A stretch of DNA of 25,106 nt from Desulfobacter curvatus DSM 3379. GTDB lineage: Bacteria; Desulfobacterota; Desulfobacteria; Desulfobacterales; Desulfobacteraceae. The stretch's first letter is position 1. Each line of letters opens with the position of its first letter. The position numbers and the translations under genes were made by a program. Location: contig NZ_KB893108.1 in NCBI RefSeq assembly GCF_000373985.1, positions 159-25,264 on the forward strand, written 5' to 3'. The notes below the pieces were generated by a model that had not been told where the DNA came from, ran no database searches, and saw only the letters and a program-made list of their open reading frames with translations. Below are positions 14,900-22,602 of this stretch, piece by piece.

Positions 14900-16186
14900 T
14901 TAGAAAATCTTTTCTTTGATAATTGTGGCCTCACGCCCCGGCCCTACGGACACAATTTTAATTTTGACTTCTGATAATTCTTCTATCCGTGCAAGGTAAG
15001 CCTTGGCTTTTTCAGGCAGATCCTCAAAATTGGTTATATGTGATGTCTGGGTTCTCCAGCCGGGATGTGTTTCATAAACAGGCGTACATTTTGTCAGGAC
15101 ATCAATCTGGGCTGGGAAATCTGCTATGACATTGCCCGCATATTCATATCCTGTGCAGATTTTAATCTCATCCAAGTCATCCAGAACATCAAGTTTGGTG
15201 ATGGCAAGTCCGGTCAGGCTGTTCAGGCGGGCGGCATTTTTTAATACCACCATATCCAGCCATCCACAACGCCGTTTGCGTCCGGTGGTGGCACCGAATT
15301 CAGCCCCGGTTTTCTGGATCTTGTCGCCCGTTTCATCAAACAGTTCCGTTGGGAAGGGGCCTGCACCCACCCGGGTGGTGTATGCCTTGACAATGCCGAT
15401 GATTTCGTTGAGATGTCCTGGCCCCACACCACTGCCGCTTGCAGCATTGGCTGAAACCGTTGTGGAAGAGGTGACAAAGGGGTAGGTGCCGTGCTCAATG
15501 TCAAGGTGCGTGCCTTGGGCCCCTTCAAATAAGATCTGCATACCCTGTCGGATGCCCTGGTCAAGAGATACGGAGACATCGGAAATATACGGGAGGAGCC
15601 GGGCGCGAATTGTTTCAAACTGATCGATAACAAGTGCCGGATCCATGGGATCGGTTTTGAAATACTGCTTCAAATAAAAATTTTTTTCCGCCATGACTGT
15701 CTGAACTTTTTCCTTGAACAAATCAAAGTCAAGAAGGTCACAAAAACGGATACCCACGCGGGTTGCCTTATCTTCGTAGCATGGGCCGATCCCGCGACCG
15801 GTGGTACCGATTTTGTCCTTGCCTTTTTTCAGTTCCCGGGCTTTGTCGATTTCCTGGTGATAGGGCATGATGAGATGGGCACGATTACTGATTTTCAGCA
15901 TATTGGGGGACACATCAATATTATTGCCCGCCAGATAATCAATTTCATCCAGCAATACAAAGGGGTCAACCACTACACCGTTGCCGATAAAGCATTTTTT
16001 CTGCTGAATTATCCCGGAGGGGATCAGGTGGCTGATAATTTCTTTTCCGTTGACCACCATGGTGTGTCCTGCATTATTTCCACCCTGGAACCTGACCACA
16101 TAATCAGCGTGTTCGCTTAGCAGATCGACAATCTTTCCTTTTCCTTCATCACCCCATTGGGTTCCCACAACAACTGTGTTTGTCAC
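14900..16186 (-). CDS. purA: Adenylosuccinate synthetase
   Basis: Catalyses GTP-dependent condensation of IMP and aspartate to adenylosuccinate, the first step from IMP to AMP. From GTG at 16186 the protein has 428 residues, the normal size. The P-loop-like QWGDEGKGK (10-18) carries catalytic Asp13, and catalytic His41 sits in GGNNAGHT. Further signatures are GTTGRGIGPCYEDKATRVGIR and FEGAQGTHLDIEHGTYPFVTSS. GTG is chosen over the upstream ATG at 16249 because AAAGGAGA lies just before it and the family starts with (M)xNTVVVGTQWGDEGKGK. The first 37 bases of the gene lie inside the end of tadA, so the pair is co-transcribed. The tRNA-Pro promoter begins right after the stop. Confidence 0.96.
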   Translation of the reverse strand: MTNTVVVGTQWGDEGKGKIVDLLSEHADYVVRFQGGNNAGHTMVVNGKEIISHLIPSGIIQQKKCFIGNGVVVDPFVLLDEIDYLAGNNIDVSPNMLKISNRAHLIMPYHQEIDKARELKKGKDKIGTTGRGIGPCYEDKATRVGIRFCDLLDFDLFKEKVQTVMAEKNFYLKQYFKTDPMDPALVIDQFETIRARLLPYISDVSVSLDQGIRQGMQILFEGAQGTHLDIEHGTYPFVTSSTTVSANAASGSGVGPGHLNEIIGIVKAYTTRVGAGPFPTELFDETGDKIQKTGAEFGATTGRKRRCGWLDMVVLKNAARLNSLTGLAITKLDVLDDLDEIKICTGYEYAGNVIADFPAQIDVLTKCTPVYETHPGWRTQTSHITNFEDLPEKAKAYLARIEELSEVKIKIVSVGPGREATIIKEKIF

Positions 16187-16640
16187 GGTTTCTCCTTTTT
16201 GCCTCAAAAAAGCTTTTAATAATCCGTCTTGTCTGTTTTCTACATACACCCTGAATAATTTCGGGGTGATGGTTTAATCGTAAATCCGATCCCATTTGAT
16301 AAAGGGAGACCGCTGCCCCCCATTTGGGATCCGGTGCACCAAATACCAGGCGCTGGATCCTGGCATGGATTATGGCCCCCATGCACATAATGCATGGTTC
16401 TATGGTTACATAAAGTGTTGTTTGGGGCAGGCGATAATTATCCACGAATCTGCAGGCCGAACGAATGGCCTTGATTTCAGCATGGCTTGTAGGATCGTTT
16501 TCAGATATCGGGCAATTATATCCCTGCCCGATGATCGTGCCGTCCTGGTCCACCACAATGGCCCCAACGGGTACCTCGTCATGTTTTTCAGCCTTTTTTG
16601 CCTCATCCAAGGCAAGCATCATGTAATATTCATCATCCAT
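16149..16640 (-). CDS. tadA: tRNA-specific adenosine deaminase TadA
   Basis: Zinc enzyme that deaminates A34 to inosine in tRNA-Arg(ACG). The 163-residue protein has the cytidine/deoxycytidylate deaminase fold: HAE at 53-55 (zinc His53, proton-shuttle Glu55) and PCIMC at 82-86 (zinc Cys83 and Cys86). YNCPISENDPTSHAE and VFGAPDPKWGAAVSLYQ are also TadA-like. The C-terminus KHSCCGNPMG runs past the purA start, giving a 38-base overlap. The ribosome site is weak, and the best promoter predicts a leader of under ten bases, so initiation may be close to leaderless. Confidence 0.93.
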   Translation of the reverse strand: MDDEYYMMLALDEAKKAEKHDEVPVGAIVVDQDGTIIGQGYNCPISENDPTSHAEIKAIRSACRFVDNYRLPQTTLYVTIEPCIMCMGAIIHARIQRLVFGAPDPKWGAAVSLYQMGSDLRLNHHPEIIQGVCRKQTRRIIKSFFEAKRRNRDKHSCCGNPMG

Positions 16641-16653
16641 AATCCAACCCTAA

Positions 16654-16682
16654 CTTATATAAGCCTTTTTCCATCAGGTCAA
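16654..16682 (-). promoter_or_regulatory. Promoter of tadA-purA
   Basis: Minus strand TTGACC (16677-16682), 17 bases, TATAAG (16654-16659). Predicted start near 16647, only a few bases before the tadA ATG at 16640. Confidence 0.5.
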
Positions 16683-16727
16683 ATGTTATGGAATACTATT
16701 TTATATGCCGGGCAAAAATCAAAGCGG

Positions 16728-16757
16728 TTGACCCCTTTCAATTCAGTTTGGTATATT
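16728..16757 (+). promoter_or_regulatory. Promoter of hemL-mpl operon, divergent from tadA
   Basis: TTGACC (16728-16733), 18 bases, TATATT (16752-16757). It leaves a leader of about 60 bases before ATG 16824 and stands back to back with the tadA promoter. Confidence 0.55.
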
Positions 16758-16823
16758 CCATCTTTTAAGGTTAATTAATGGTAACTGTGACACTTCCTGT
16801 AAATATATCAATGAGGATTAAAT

Positions 16824-18110
16824 ATGGAACGAACCAAATCAGCTGCTTTATTTTCATCGGCCCAAAATTTGATACCCGGCGGGGTCAATTCTCCGGTAAG
16901 GGCTTGCGGTTCAGTGGGCGGAGAACCCGTTTTTATTGAAAAGGGAGAAGGTGCCAGGCTTTTTGATGCCGACGGCAACGCTTATATTGATTATGTTTTG
17001 TCCTGGGGTCCACTTATTCTTGGTCACCGTCCGGGGCCTGTGGTTGAAGCGTTGAAAAAAGTGCTGGATTCCGGCACGAGTTTTGGTGCGCCGACTGCCG
17101 TTGAAAATGAACTGGCCCAGCTGGTTGTGGATTCTGTGGCTTCCGTGGATATGGTCAGAATGGTTAACTCCGGCACCGAGGCGACCATGAGCGCCATCCG
17201 TTTGGCAAGGGGGGTGACCGGCCTGGATTTGATTGTCAAGTTTGACGGATGTTACCATGGCCATGCAGATACCCTGCTTGTGGCAGCAGGATCCGGTGTG
17301 GCTACGTTAGGCATCCCGGGAAGCCCAGGGGTGCCTGCTGATGTGATCCGCAATACCTTGTCTTTGCCATACAACGACATTGAAAGTTTTGAACGGCTCA
17401 TGGCTGAAAAAGGCAAGGAAATTGCCTGTGTGATTCTTGAGCCTGTGGCGGGGAATATGGGCATGGTCGCTCCTGATCCGCTGTTTTTAAAGACATTGCG
17501 GCAAAAAACGGCATCCCATGGTGCCTTGTTGATTTTTGATGAAGTCATGACCGGATTCCGGGTCGGGGGCAGGGCCTGCGCCCAGGGCTATTTTGATATT
17601 GATCCGGATTTGACCTGTTTTGGTAAAGTAATTGGTGGTGGACTGCCCGTGGGGGCATATGGCGGGAAACGTGAAATAATGTCGCAGATTGCCCCCGGTG
17701 GATCTATTTACCAGGCAGGGACCTTGTCAGGCAATCCTTTGGCCATGGCCGCAGGGGTAGCTACATTAAAAGAGCTGGAGAATGACCAACTTTACGCTGA
17801 TATGGACCGGCGGGCGGATATGTTGGTCAACGGTCTTCAGGCCGCAGCCGATGACGCAGGCATTCCTTTTTCTGCCGGGCATTTCGGTTCCATGGCCGGG
17901 TTCTTTTTCACCGGTCGGAAGGTGCGTAATTTTGATGACGCCAAAACTTGTGATCTGGACCGGTTTGCAAAATTTTACCGGGGCATGCTGGCCAAAGGTA
18001 TTTATCTTGCGCCCTCACAGTTTGAGGCTTGTTTTATCTCCACCGCCCACACGGACGAGGATATTGAGACTACTCTGGATGCCGCACGGCAGGTCATGGC
18101 AGAAATTTGA
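16824..18110 (+). CDS. hemL: Glutamate-1-semialdehyde 2,1-aminomutase
   Basis: PLP enzyme that converts glutamate-1-semialdehyde to 5-aminolevulinate in the C5 route to haem, sirohaem and corrinoids. Length 428 is standard. The N-terminal LIPGGVNSPVRAC, the GTEATMSAIRLARG block, the FDGCYHGHAD motif, IFDEVMTGFR and the PLP-lysine site CFGKVIGGGLPVGAYGG (Lys about 268) are all present. A GAGG ribosome site precedes the ATG. The stop TGA overlaps the mpl start by one base, so the two are translationally coupled. Demand for sirohaem and cytochrome haem fits the cytochrome biogenesis genes downstream. Confidence 0.97.
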   Translation: MERTKSAALFSSAQNLIPGGVNSPVRACGSVGGEPVFIEKGEGARLFDADGNAYIDYVLSWGPLILGHRPGPVVEALKKVLDSGTSFGAPTAVENELAQLVVDSVASVDMVRMVNSGTEATMSAIRLARGVTGLDLIVKFDGCYHGHADTLLVAAGSGVATLGIPGSPGVPADVIRNTLSLPYNDIESFERLMAEKGKEIACVILEPVAGNMGMVAPDPLFLKTLRQKTASHGALLIFDEVMTGFRVGGRACAQGYFDIDPDLTCFGKVIGGGLPVGAYGGKREIMSQIAPGGSIYQAGTLSGNPLAMAAGVATLKELENDQLYADMDRRADMLVNGLQAAADDAGIPFSAGHFGSMAGFFFTGRKVRNFDDAKTCDLDRFAKFYRGMLAKGIYLAPSQFEACFISTAHTDEDIETTLDAARQVMAEI

Positions 18111-19543
18111 TGACTGATTCAATTAAGCGGATTCACCTGGTCGCAGCCTGTGGTACGGGCATGGGCACCTTGGCCTGTATCCTTAAGAAAATGGGTTACA
18201 TCGTTACAGGGTCAGACCGGAATGTGTATCCGCCCATGAGCGATTTCCTTGAAGATAACGGGATTACTTTGTTTAATGGCTTTCACCCAGCCAATATCAG
18301 TGACGACCCAAACCGGGCTCCGGACCTGGTGATTGTCGGCAATGCCGTGACACGTGATAACCCGGAGGCGGTCGCCGTAATGGAAAGAGGACTGCCTTAT
18401 ATGTCCATGCCCCAGGCGGTGAACCGTTTTATTGCCAATGACAAGAAGATTATTCTTGTCACCGGTACCCACGGTAAAACAACCACTTCTGCCATCATGG
18501 CCCATTTGCTGGAAACGGCAGGTCTTTGTCCCTCTTTTATGATCGGGGGAATTTTAAAGGATTATAACTCCTCATTTAAAATTGGTGATGGGGAATATAT
18601 GGTAATAGAGGGGGATGAGTATGATACGGCCTTTTTTGATAAGGGGCCAAAATTCATGCATTATGATCCTTTAATAACCATTATGACGGGCATTGAATTT
18701 GACCATGCCGATATCTTTGACGGCCTGGATCATATCTGCCGGGCCTTTGATGCCCTGGTTTCAAAGATTAAGGATAAAAGCCGTATTATCGCCTGCAAAG
18801 ACAACGTCAATTTGATGCAGGTCCTCGAACAGGCGGATGTTGTAGACCTTGAGACTTACGGCACGAACGCCATGTGGCAGGTGCATGACCATCACCTGGG
18901 CGGTGAATCGGACCACGGCACGGGGCGTTTGCACACCCTTGCCCGCATCACAGGCCCTGGTACGGATATCAATATACAAACAGACCTGCCTGGGCGCCAC
19001 AATCTTCTCAACGCAACGGCATGTATTGCCGCAGCCCGAAGCCTGGGGATAACGGCAGCTGATATTGCCCGGGGGCTTTCAACCTTTAGCGGGGTTAAAA
19101 GACGTCAGGAAATAAGGGGGCAGGTTGCCGGTATCACGGTGATGGATGATTTTGCCCATCATCCGACAGCGGTTAAGGAGACCATTGCCGCAGTCAAACC
19201 GTTTTATTCCCAGGGCCGTCTGGTTGCCGTGTTTGAGCCAAGAACCAATACCAGCATGAGAAATTTTTTTCAGGATACCTATCCTGCATGTTTTGACCTG
19301 GCAGATCTTACGTGCATCTGTTCTCCCGGGGTAAAAAAGAATATTCCTGAAAAAGAGCGGTTTTCACCTGAACGCCTGACCGAAGATATCTGCAAAAGGG
19401 GTAAGGTTGCTTACCATTTCAATGACCCAGGCCAGGTGATCGACTTTCTTGCCTTAGAACTTAAACCTAAAGATCTTGTTTTAGTCATGTCCAATGGCGG
19501 GTTTGGAAATATTCACCAGCGCCTTTTGGAGCGGCTGGGATGA
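18110..19543 (+). CDS. mpl: UDP-MurNAc:L-Ala-gamma-D-Glu-meso-DAP ligase (murein recycling)
   Basis: Mur-ligase family enzyme that attaches the recycled tripeptide L-Ala-D-Glu-mesoDAP directly to UDP-MurNAc. From ATG 18110 it has 477 residues. The N-terminal Rossmann part has the Mpl form VAACGTGMGTLACILKKMG and VYPPMSDFLE (the YPPMS separates it from MurC). The ATP loop is GTHGKTTT (119-126), followed by EGDEYDTAFFDKGPKF and FEPRTNT. The TTG at 18107 is a possible but less likely start. hemL overlaps the ATG by one base, and the stop overlaps the next small ORF (ATGA). Implies a meso-DAP cell wall that is recycled. Confidence 0.93.
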   Translation: MTDSIKRIHLVAACGTGMGTLACILKKMGYIVTGSDRNVYPPMSDFLEDNGITLFNGFHPANISDDPNRAPDLVIVGNAVTRDNPEAVAVMERGLPYMSMPQAVNRFIANDKKIILVTGTHGKTTTSAIMAHLLETAGLCPSFMIGGILKDYNSSFKIGDGEYMVIEGDEYDTAFFDKGPKFMHYDPLITIMTGIEFDHADIFDGLDHICRAFDALVSKIKDKSRIIACKDNVNLMQVLEQADVVDLETYGTNAMWQVHDHHLGGESDHGTGRLHTLARITGPGTDINIQTDLPGRHNLLNATACIAAARSLGITAADIARGLSTFSGVKRRQEIRGQVAGITVMDDFAHHPTAVKETIAAVKPFYSQGRLVAVFEPRTNTSMRNFFQDTYPACFDLADLTCICSPGVKKNIPEKERFSPERLTEDICKRGKVAYHFNDPGQVIDFLALELKPKDLVLVMSNGGFGNIHQRLLERLG

Positions 19544-19740
19544 CAAAAATAGCAATCAGAATTGTCGGCATTGGACTGCTGCACTCATTTTTGTACGGCT
19601 ATCTGGTGCCTTTTGTCATTTACCCGCAGTTCGGGCAGAATGGAATTACTTTTGCCGTAATTGTTGCCATACTGATATCCGTGGGTATCATGGCCACCCT
19701 GTGGCTGGGAAAAAATAGAAAAAAGAACAAAGGAGAGTGA
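19540..19740 (+). CDS. Small two-helix membrane protein
   Basis: A 66-residue protein with two predicted membrane helices: about 5-28 (AIRIVGIGLLHSFLYGYLVPFVIY, with Gly and aromatic residues) and about 36-56 (GITFAVIVAILISVGIMATLW). The tail GKNRKKNKGE is basic, placing both ends on the cytoplasmic side. The ATG overlaps the mpl stop by four bases (ATGA), so it is coupled to mpl, and the hemerythrin-like gene follows three bases later. The protein has no recognised family. The overlap, ribosome-site context and good hydrophobic pattern argue that it is real. Confidence 0.7.
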   Translation: MTKIAIRIVGIGLLHSFLYGYLVPFVIYPQFGQNGITFAVIVAILISVGIMATLWLGKNRKKNKGE

Positions 19741-19743
19741 CCC

Positions 19744-20175
19744 ATGACCAATATTATTGAATGGGATGAAAAATATAGTATTAATGAGCCTGAACTTGAT
19801 GAATGCCGGAAACAGCTTATGGATATGTTTAATTCCCTCATTGGAATGAAAACAAATAAGGGCAGCGCCAAGGATGTGGCTAATTTGGTTACCGAAATCA
19901 ATGATTTTAGCAAAATCTTTTTTTCAAAAGAGGAAAAACTTCTTGGCAAAAAAGGGTATCCCGATCTTGATCCCCATGCAAAGGCCCATCGCCGGTTTAT
20001 CAAGAAAACCATTGGCCTTCGTCGTGAAATCGCAGAAGACGTTGATAATTTGATGCTTGAAGATATTTTGGATTTGCGTGACTGCCTTATTACCCACTTT
20101 GAAGCCGTAGACACGATGTTTATTCCGTTTTTGAGAATCCACAGATATGTAGAAGAGTGTGAAAATAAAAAATAA
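19744..20175 (+). CDS. Hemerythrin-like protein lacking one iron's His ligands
   Basis: A 143-residue four-helix protein of the bacteriohemerythrin family, which normally binds O2 at a di-iron centre. The frame of the family is clear: IIEWDEKYSI at the start, FSKEEKLLGKKGYPDLDPHAKAHRRF in the middle, CLITHFEAVD near the end. Ligands retained, by alignment to Themiste hemerythrin: Glu63 (Glu58), His78 and His82 (His73, His77), His118 (His101) and Asp123 (Asp106). The QHK His is Arg22 (D-E-C-R-K) and the HFxxEE His is Phe59, so both unique ligands of the O2-binding iron are missing. AAAGGAG precedes the ATG. It is the last gene of the hemL operon. Confidence 0.85.
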   Translation: MTNIIEWDEKYSINEPELDECRKQLMDMFNSLIGMKTNKGSAKDVANLVTEINDFSKIFFSKEEKLLGKKGYPDLDPHAKAHRRFIKKTIGLRREIAEDVDNLMLEDILDLRDCLITHFEAVDTMFIPFLRIHRYVEECENKK

Positions 20176-20247
20176 GCACGAGGCCCAGTCCACGCCGGGG
20201 AATTTTTTCGTTTAATAGTGCATTGAGCTGTAACTATTAAAGAAATA

Positions 20248-20276
20248 TCTAATCGTTGACGATATCAAAGATTAGA
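20248..20276 (+). promoter_or_regulatory. Stable leader hairpin before the basic small ORF
   Basis: TCTAATC (20248-20254) pairs with GATTAGA (20270-20276); inside, after a one-by-one mismatch, TTGA (20256-20259) pairs with TCAA (20265-20268) around CGATA. AGGAG follows at 20280-20284 but no ORF starts there. It may be an operator or an mRNA structure. The rest of the 20176-20329 gap shows only a weak CCC/GGGG stem with six T residues after the hemerythrin gene. Confidence 0.35.
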
Positions 20277-20329
20277 GGTTAGGAGTAATTGTTTAAAACA
20301 AAAAGAAAAAGAAAGATTGATGAATTATT

Positions 20330-20608
20330 ATGATTGCAGACATTGAAATAATACAAGGTGCCAATAAGATTGTGGGGGATGGGGACAGGGGGGCTGGCTT
20401 TGGCAGATACCAGAGTTCTGCTTCCAAGCGTAAAAAAGACAGGCGCAAGCGGCGGTATGACCGCAGGAAAAGCGTAAGAGACGGTGTGATTGTCACATTG
20501 TCCTTTAAAAACGATCGCAGAAAAAAACCTGATCGCCGTTTTCAGACGTCAGTCAGGCCCGTCCCCACAGATGACGCTAAAGGCTCCGGTTATGATATCA
20601 TTGCATGA
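20330..20608 (+). CDS. Small Arg/Lys-rich hypothetical protein
   Basis: A 92-residue soluble protein, strongly basic in the middle (about residues 33-48: KRKKDRRKRRYDRRKS) with a D-R-R motif repeated four times (KDRRK, YDRRK, NDRRK, PDRRF). Between the repeats lies VRDGVIVTLSF, a short beta-like stretch. Such a pattern fits RNA or DNA contact, but no named domain is recognised. The ribosome site is weak (GAAAG about 15 bases upstream), and an in-frame TGA nine bases before the ATG excludes an earlier start. A long hairpin lies upstream and a terminator downstream, so it appears to be a single-gene unit. Confidence 0.6.
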   Translation: MIADIEIIQGANKIVGDGDRGAGFGRYQSSASKRKKDRRKRRYDRRKSVRDGVIVTLSFKNDRRKKPDRRFQTSVRPVPTDDAKGSGYDIIA

Positions 20609-20656
20609 TAATTGCGTCTGAGGCTTTATAAGGCATTGTTGAAATATTTTGAGGAA

Positions 20657-20689
20657 TCCGCCTCTTAGGGGGCGGAATTTTTATTTTCC
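20657..20689 (+). terminator. Rho-independent terminator after the basic small ORF
   Basis: CCGCCTC (20658-20664) pairs with GGGGCGG (20669-20675, one G-T pair) around TTAG, followed by AATTTTTATTTT. It separates the small ORF from recD. Confidence 0.8.
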
Positions 20690-20730
20690 ACCTGCTTTTC
20701 TTTTTTGATCCTTGCTGATAAAACAAAGGC

Positions 20731-22461
20731 ATGAGCGACCTCTCCTTCAATGATCTTGGCATTCTCCATGAATCGGGAATCTTTTCCCATCTGGACTACT
20801 ATTTTGCTAAAACCATGACCAATATGTTTAAGGGCTCAGGACCATTGGAAGCGCTTTCCGCAGCATTGACCTGCCGGGCACTTTCCAACGGCTGCATATG
20901 CCTGGATCTTGCAGGTATGTCCGGGACGGTTTTGAAATCCTTTGAGGGCAAAGAACTTATTCGGCTTCCTGAACTCGAACCCTGGTGCAGTATCCTTAAA
21001 AATTCCGCCATGGTGGGCAAGCACGTCTCAAATCGTGGGAAAAAAGAAAATGGCATGGTGTCCTGGGTTAACAAATATCCCTTGATTCTTGACAGTGACA
21101 ACAATCTTTATCTTTCCAGATACTATAACTTTCAATGCCGGCTCTCAGAAAATATCAAAACACGGATCAAAAGGCATATTTCCGGGCCCGATGATGAATT
21201 TGTGAATCACAGGCTGGCTGCTTATTTTGACGGTCAGGATACCCACAGGACTTTGGGTCAGCAGCAGGCCGTTAAAAAGGCACTTTGTTCCGGTTTCATC
21301 ATGGTGTCCGGGGGACCGGGTACTGGAAAAACCTATATTACCGATATAATACGGGCACTCTTGATCATCTGGGCCAATGAAAATGACCTGACGCCTCCCA
21401 GGGTGATGTGTCTGGCCCCCACGGGCAAGGCCGCCGCCAGGTTAAAAAATGGGGCCACCATCCACAGCGCGCTTAAACCCGTGAAAAACGGAACCGGGTT
21501 TCGGCACAATGCAGCCAATCCTCTGGCTGCAGATCTGGTGATTGTTGATGAAGCATCCATGATCGATATGGCGCTTATGACAAGACTTTTTGAAGCCATC
21601 CCCTTTGATGCGCGTATCGTCCTGCTCGGTGATATGAACCAACTTTCTCCTGTTCAGGCCGGTGCCGTGTTTTTTGATCTGTGTCATGCAGATGTGTTGT
21701 CGGATTTTCGGGTGTTTCTGGATGTTAATTTCAGATCCGGGGGGAAAGCCGGCATTGAAAAGCTTGCACAGGCCGTTAATGTCAGTGATGCGGATACCGT
21801 GGCGGATATCCTTAAAGCCGATTATTCTGATCTTGCATTTGTGGATACTGCCAAAGACAATGCATACCAATCCCGCCTTGAATCCTGTATCCTGGAAGGT
21901 TACAGGCCGCTTTGGGATGCCGTCACCCCAGAGCAGGCAATGGCAGGCATTGATGGTTTTCGTGTGCTGTGCGCGCATAATTTAGGAAACAGCGGAACAT
22001 TACAAATTAATCATCTATGTGAAAAAATATTACGATCCAAAGAGAAAGATGGTATAAAACGGCCTATTTTTAAAATGCTTTTGATGGTCCGGCGCAATGA
22101 TTACAAAAGGTTGCTGTTTAACGGTGACACCTGTGTGGTCATGGAAGAAAACGGGAAGTCTACTGCCTGGTTTGACGCAAAACAATCAGGTCCCAGGCAT
22201 TTCAGGTTATCTGATCTGCCTGAATGTGAACCCGGTTTTGCCGTGACCGTCCATAAAAGCCAGGGATCTGAATTTGACACAGTGCTGATTCTTATCCCTG
22301 AACGGATATCACCGGTTGTTACCCGGCAGCTACTGTATACGGGTATCACACGGTCCCGGAACAAAGTGATTATTTTCGGCAGCATGCCCATGATCCGGCA
22401 GGCCGTACAGACTTCGGTTGAGCGTAGATCCAACCTGCAGGCAGTACTGGATGGGGAATAG
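20731..22461 (+). CDS. recD: RecD, alpha subunit of exodeoxyribonuclease V
   Basis: Superfamily 1B 5'-to-3' helicase, normally the RecD subunit of RecBCD that processes double-strand breaks. Of 576 residues, the first 150 or so form the variable N-terminal domain that contacts RecC. Helicase motifs are clear: Walker A GGPGTGKT (194-201), Walker B VDEASM (272-277), GDMNQLSPVQAG (motif III), VTVHKSQGSEF and LLYTGITRSRNK (535-546, arginine finger Arg541). Length and N-terminus fit RecD rather than the longer RecD2. recB and recC are not adjacent in this window. Start ATG has a weak ribosome site (AAAGG). It begins 42 bases after a terminator, so a promoter in the short gap or read-through is needed. 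Confidence 0.9.
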   Translation: MSDLSFNDLGILHESGIFSHLDYYFAKTMTNMFKGSGPLEALSAALTCRALSNGCICLDLAGMSGTVLKSFEGKELIRLPELEPWCSILKNSAMVGKHVSNRGKKENGMVSWVNKYPLILDSDNNLYLSRYYNFQCRLSENIKTRIKRHISGPDDEFVNHRLAAYFDGQDTHRTLGQQQAVKKALCSGFIMVSGGPGTGKTYITDIIRALLIIWANENDLTPPRVMCLAPTGKAAARLKNGATIHSALKPVKNGTGFRHNAANPLAADLVIVDEASMIDMALMTRLFEAIPFDARIVLLGDMNQLSPVQAGAVFFDLCHADVLSDFRVFLDVNFRSGGKAGIEKLAQAVNVSDADTVADILKADYSDLAFVDTAKDNAYQSRLESCILEGYRPLWDAVTPEQAMAGIDGFRVLCAHNLGNSGTLQINHLCEKILRSKEKDGIKRPIFKMLLMVRRNDYKRLLFNGDTCVVMEENGKSTAWFDAKQSGPRHFRLSDLPECEPGFAVTVHKSQGSEFDTVLILIPERISPVVTRQLLYTGITRSRNKVIIFGSMPMIRQAVQTSVERRSNLQAVLDGE

Positions 22462-22602
22462 CCCTCGAACAACGGTAGGCCGATATGTTGATTGATATGG
22501 ATCGGTCCGGTAAGCGCTGCCGGATATGGCATACAACATAACATGAAAGTTGCTTGAATATACTTGTGGCTTTCGTACAAATTTTTTAGTGAAAGAATTG
22601 TT

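Noticed and set aside
16187..16249. A 21-residue longer purA from ATG 16249.
   Set aside because: The extension lies in tadA coding sequence, and the GTG at 16186 has a proper ribosome site and the family N-terminus.
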